Shown here: in pieces, positions 63,519 to 64,000 of the stretch
Numbering within the stretch: position 1 is the first letter of the stretch
Layout of the letters: the number at the start of each line of letters is the position of its first letter
NCBI GenBank assembly: GCA_035610365.1
Contig: CM069433.1
Coordinates: 53,992,487 to 54,056,486, forward strand
DNA length: 64,000 nt
DNA from: Aquatica leii
Taxonomy: Eukaryota > Arthropoda > Insecta > Coleoptera > Lampyridae
Direction of reading: 5' to 3'
Notes under the pieces: generated by a model
Databases searched by the model: none
What the model was told of the DNA's origin: nothing
Seen by the model: only the letters and a program-made list of their open reading frames with translations
Program-made: the position numbers and the translations under genes

Positions 63519-64000
63519 TGATTTCCCACACAGCACGCGAGATGCAATGGATATACATATTTATCCATATAATATCCATTGATGTACATCCGTAGTTTAA
63601 TATCCATTGTATATGCACCTTATATACATTCATGGATATCTGTGAAATAGGATTATCTTAAGTGTTATAAGTGTTATGTTCGGAAACATTTTTTTTATGT
63701 ATCATGTTACATAATTTTGTGAGTTGCTATTTTTTATCAAAATTATTTAGAAATAATTATATTCTCTAAAACTTAACATTTGTAGTAAATATTTAACATG
63801 CAACAACAAATTTAATGAAAAATTGAAAAAGTAAAAAAAAATACTTGGCGCGGTTTAATTTAAACTTTCTTCGTTGTTCGTTTGTTTTCGCCAAGGTTTT
63901 CGCGTATATTATATTATCGCCACTTGAATGATTGCACACGCAAACGTTTTGGCTTTTTGTTTAGCTTGTATTTATCGTATGCAAACCATTTTGTGCTTTA
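63519..64000. mobile_element. Palindrome-rich element J, left end (ATGGATATCCAT-type), continues past window
   Basis: CCCACACAGCACGCGAGATG is followed by AATGGATATACATATTTATC, ATATCCATTGATGTACATCC, AATATCCATTGTATATGCAC and TTCATGGATATCTG within 125 bp. The layout equals the left ends of elements B, D and F, with another core motif. The right end was not reached. The remaining sequence to 64000 has no recognised gene. Confidence 0.5.

Overview
This is an AT-rich piece of an animal nuclear genome, almost certainly an insect. The evidence is one multi-exon kinase gene of insect type plus a dense, layered population of insect-type transposable elements. Eight consecutive introns of the kinase gene are 50-53 bp long, which fits beetle-like genomes, but the order is an inference. 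No bacterial features, CRISPR arrays or convincing tRNA/rRNA genes were seen.

The only clear host gene is an RSK-family ribosomal protein S6 kinase alpha (S6kII/RPS6KA) on the + strand, from about 22016 to 41136. A short first coding exon (22016-22129) is followed by a 6,980-bp intron, a compact block of nine exons (29110-31346) encoding both kinase domains, a 9,409-bp intron, and the last exon (40756-41136). Joined from the ATG at 22076, the reading frame gives 753 codons with no internal stop. It carries the linker phospho-sites and the C-terminal LARRR ERK-docking motif. The C-terminal kinase domain has DMG instead of DFG.

Most of the rest is transposon. Region 1-15 kb holds a Copia pol fossil, a decayed ZMYM1-like hAT, a DDE transposase fossil and a nearly complete Tigger/pogo element (11697-14540). 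Region 15.8-20.2 kb holds a gypsy gag fossil cut up by short elements with inverted ends. The large kinase intron (31.3-40.8 kb) holds a RAG1/Transib-like transposase fossil split by a foldback element and by a DD41D mariner-like element, followed by an unusual hairpin repeat. Region 45-56 kb holds short repeat-rich elements, a structurally complete gypsy-type LTR element with identical 128-bp LTRs (48272-52645, TSD GCCAG) and a deleted Tigger derivative. Region 56.9-63.4 kb is a three-level nest: a hAT invaded by gypsy-2 (TSD ATTTT), whose LTR is invaded by gypsy-3 (TSD CATT).

The best candidate for something undescribed is a recurring architecture. At least six short elements begin with CCCA-type termini often followed by AAACACA-like sequence, and both ends are packed with degenerate palindromic motifs that differ between elements (GGACGTCC, TTGCAGCAA, TGACGTCA, AACGTT, ATGGATATCCAT). 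A second theme is three hammerhead-ribozyme-like cores (CUGANGA, stem-loop, GAAA), each within or beside hairpin-forming repeats.
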